Source of the DNA: an uncultured Holophagales bacterium
GTDB lineage: Bacteria; Acidobacteriota; Thermoanaerobaculia; UBA5066
DNA length: 6,884 nt
Assembly (NCBI GenBank): GCA_937927565.1
Contig: CALBDV010000714.1
Location: 1 to 6,884 of the forward strand
Direction of reading: 5' to 3'
A program made the translations under genes and the position numbers. The notes beneath the pieces were generated by a model, which did no database searches, was not told the DNA's origin, and worked only from the letters and a program-made list of their open reading frames with translations. Below, piece after piece: positions 5,971 to 6,884 of this stretch (position 1 is its first letter; every line of letters begins with the position of its first letter).

Positions 5971-6867
5971 TCACCCCGGCAGGGGGACGAACTCGGCCTC
6001 GTCGCCGGGCACCCGCGGGAACCGGCCTTCCCTCCAGTCCCGCTTCGCCCTCTCGATCCGCTCGCGCGAGGACGAGACGAAGTTCCAGTCGACGTACGGC
6101 GGGCGCTCGAGGGACGCGCCGCCGATCAGGACGGCCCGCGCCGGCGACTCGGCCCGGAGGACGACCTCGGCCCGTGGCGCGAAGACGAGCATGCGCCCCG
6201 GCCCGCTCTGCTCGGCGCCGACCGCGATCGATCCTGAGACGACGTAGACAGCCCGCTCCTCGTGCTCGTCGGGAAGCGGCAGCGCGCTGCCGGCGGGCAT
6301 CGCGACGTCGACGTAGAAGAGCGGCGCGCGGGCCTTCACCGGCGACGTCTCCCCGTACGCGGAACCGGCGAGGACCCGGAGCCGGACCCCTTCCCGGTCG
6401 AGCTCGGGGAGCGTCGCGGCCGGGTGGTGGACGAATGCCGGGTCCGCCTCCTCTGCGTCGTGCGGGAGGGCGACCCAGAGCTGGAGCCCGTGGAGCGGGG
6501 CGCCCGCCGCGCGCGCTTCCGGCGGGGTCCGCTCGGAGTGGACGATGCCGCGGCCGGCCGTCATCCAGTTGACGTCGCCCGGCCGTATCAGCTGCCGCGA
6601 CCCGAGGCTGTCGCGGTGGAGGAGCTCCCCGTCGTAGAGGTAGGTCACCGTCTCGAGGCCGATGTGCGGGTGCGGCAGGACGTCGAGCCCGGTGCCCGGC
6701 TCGAGGCTCACCGGACCCATCTCGTCGAAGTAGACGAAGGGGCCGACGAGGCGCCGCCGTCTCCACGGAAGGAGGCGGCGGACGGCGAGGCCGCCGATGT
6801 CCCGCCTCCTCGCGTCGATGACGGCGGCGACGGGGCTGGAGGGAGAGTCCGGGCGAGGGGAAGGCAC
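5971..6867 (-). CDS. Pirin family protein (bicupin, Fe-binding)
   Basis: This 298-residue protein belongs to the pirin family, cytoplasmic bicupins with one metal in the N-terminal cupin. Some, such as Escherichia coli YhhW, show quercetin 2,3-dioxygenase activity; most have no proven substrate. The metal ligands are all visible: His66 and His68 in H-P-H-I-G, and His110 and Glu112 in G-I-V-H-S-E, matching His56, His58, His101 and Glu103 of human pirin. The W-M-T-A-G-R-G run before His110 is typical. The C-terminal cupin spans about 170-270 and the tail carries the family's F-V-S-S-S-R-E-R-I helix. Translation is from the minus strand, ending at TGA (complement of 5971-5973), convergent with the signalling operon. 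The start is uncertain: the likely codon is GTG (complement of 6865-6867) with no clear Shine-Dalgarno, and the frame stays open to the right edge, so the true start could lie outside. Conserved sequence begins near residue 13, so little or nothing of the domain is missing. No functional link to the operon is evident. Confidence 0.93.
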   Translation of the reverse strand: MPSPRPDSPSSPVAAVIDARRRDIGGLAVRRLLPWRRRRLVGPFVYFDEMGPVSLEPGTGLDVLPHPHIGLETVTYLYDGELLHRDSLGSRQLIRPGDVNWMTAGRGIVHSERTPPEARAAGAPLHGLQLWVALPHDAEEADPAFVHHPAATLPELDREGVRLRVLAGSAYGETSPVKARAPLFYVDVAMPAGSALPLPDEHEERAVYVVSGSIAVGAEQSGPGRMLVFAPRAEVVLRAESPARAVLIGGASLERPPYVDWNFVSSSRERIERAKRDWREGRFPRVPGDEAEFVPLPG

Positions 6868-6884
6868 GGTGTTCTCGGGCTCGG

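Noticed and set aside
4959..6572. 537-residue plus-strand open frame running past the end of the cyclic di-GMP gene into the pirin region
   Set aside because: Arg/Pro/Gly low-complexity translation that conflicts with two well-supported genes, one on each strand.
5909..6766. 285-residue minus-strand open frame overlapping the pirin gene in another frame
   Set aside because: The pirin frame has all metal ligands and family motifs; this frame is Arg/Ala/Pro-rich with none.

Overview
This is a GC-rich bacterial window that is almost entirely coding. Codon third positions are dominated by G and C, which is why long spurious open frames run on both strands. From 5' to 3' it holds the C-terminal end of a tungsten/molybdenum-pterin aldehyde:ferredoxin oxidoreductase (AOR) family protein, a three-gene signal-transduction operon, and a convergent pirin-family gene. 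The AOR fragment suggests an anaerobic or facultative organism. The composition and multi-domain signalling genes would fit Acidobacteriota or a deltaproteobacterial/myxobacterial-type lineage, but no taxonomic marker is present, so the phylum is only a guess.

Region 1-434 is the end of the AOR gene. An 81-bp gap (435-515) follows, with a perfect 7-bp inverted repeat and an AT-rich TACAAT hexamer just ahead of the kinase gene. Genes 516-3128, 3125-3496 and 3493-5853 form a tightly coupled operon, each overlapping the next by 4 bases (GTGA, then ATGA). The first encodes a membrane sensor histidine kinase (periplasmic Cache-type sensor, two PAS domains, HisKA, HATPase). The second encodes a 123-residue single-domain response regulator resembling DivK. 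The third encodes a receiver-GAF-GGDEF-EAL protein predicted to make and/or break down cyclic di-GMP.

The simplest model is that the kinase senses an extracytoplasmic ligand plus a cytoplasmic cue. It would then phosphorylate one or both receivers and so set cyclic di-GMP output, with the stand-alone receiver acting as a shuttle, phosphate sink or allosteric regulator. No DNA-binding output domain is present, so the cassette appears to act through second-messenger and protein interactions.

The 117-bp gap between the operon and the convergent pirin gene (5971-6867, minus strand) contains a conspicuous AT-rich island, TGGGGTCAGGTCTTGA followed by a T-rich stretch. It looks foreign to its surroundings and may be a remnant or end of a dispersed repeat. 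No tRNA, rRNA, CRISPR array, insertion-sequence gene or convincing intrinsic terminator was seen. The domain parts are known families; the unusual points are the arrangement of the signalling cassette and the two small intergenic signals.
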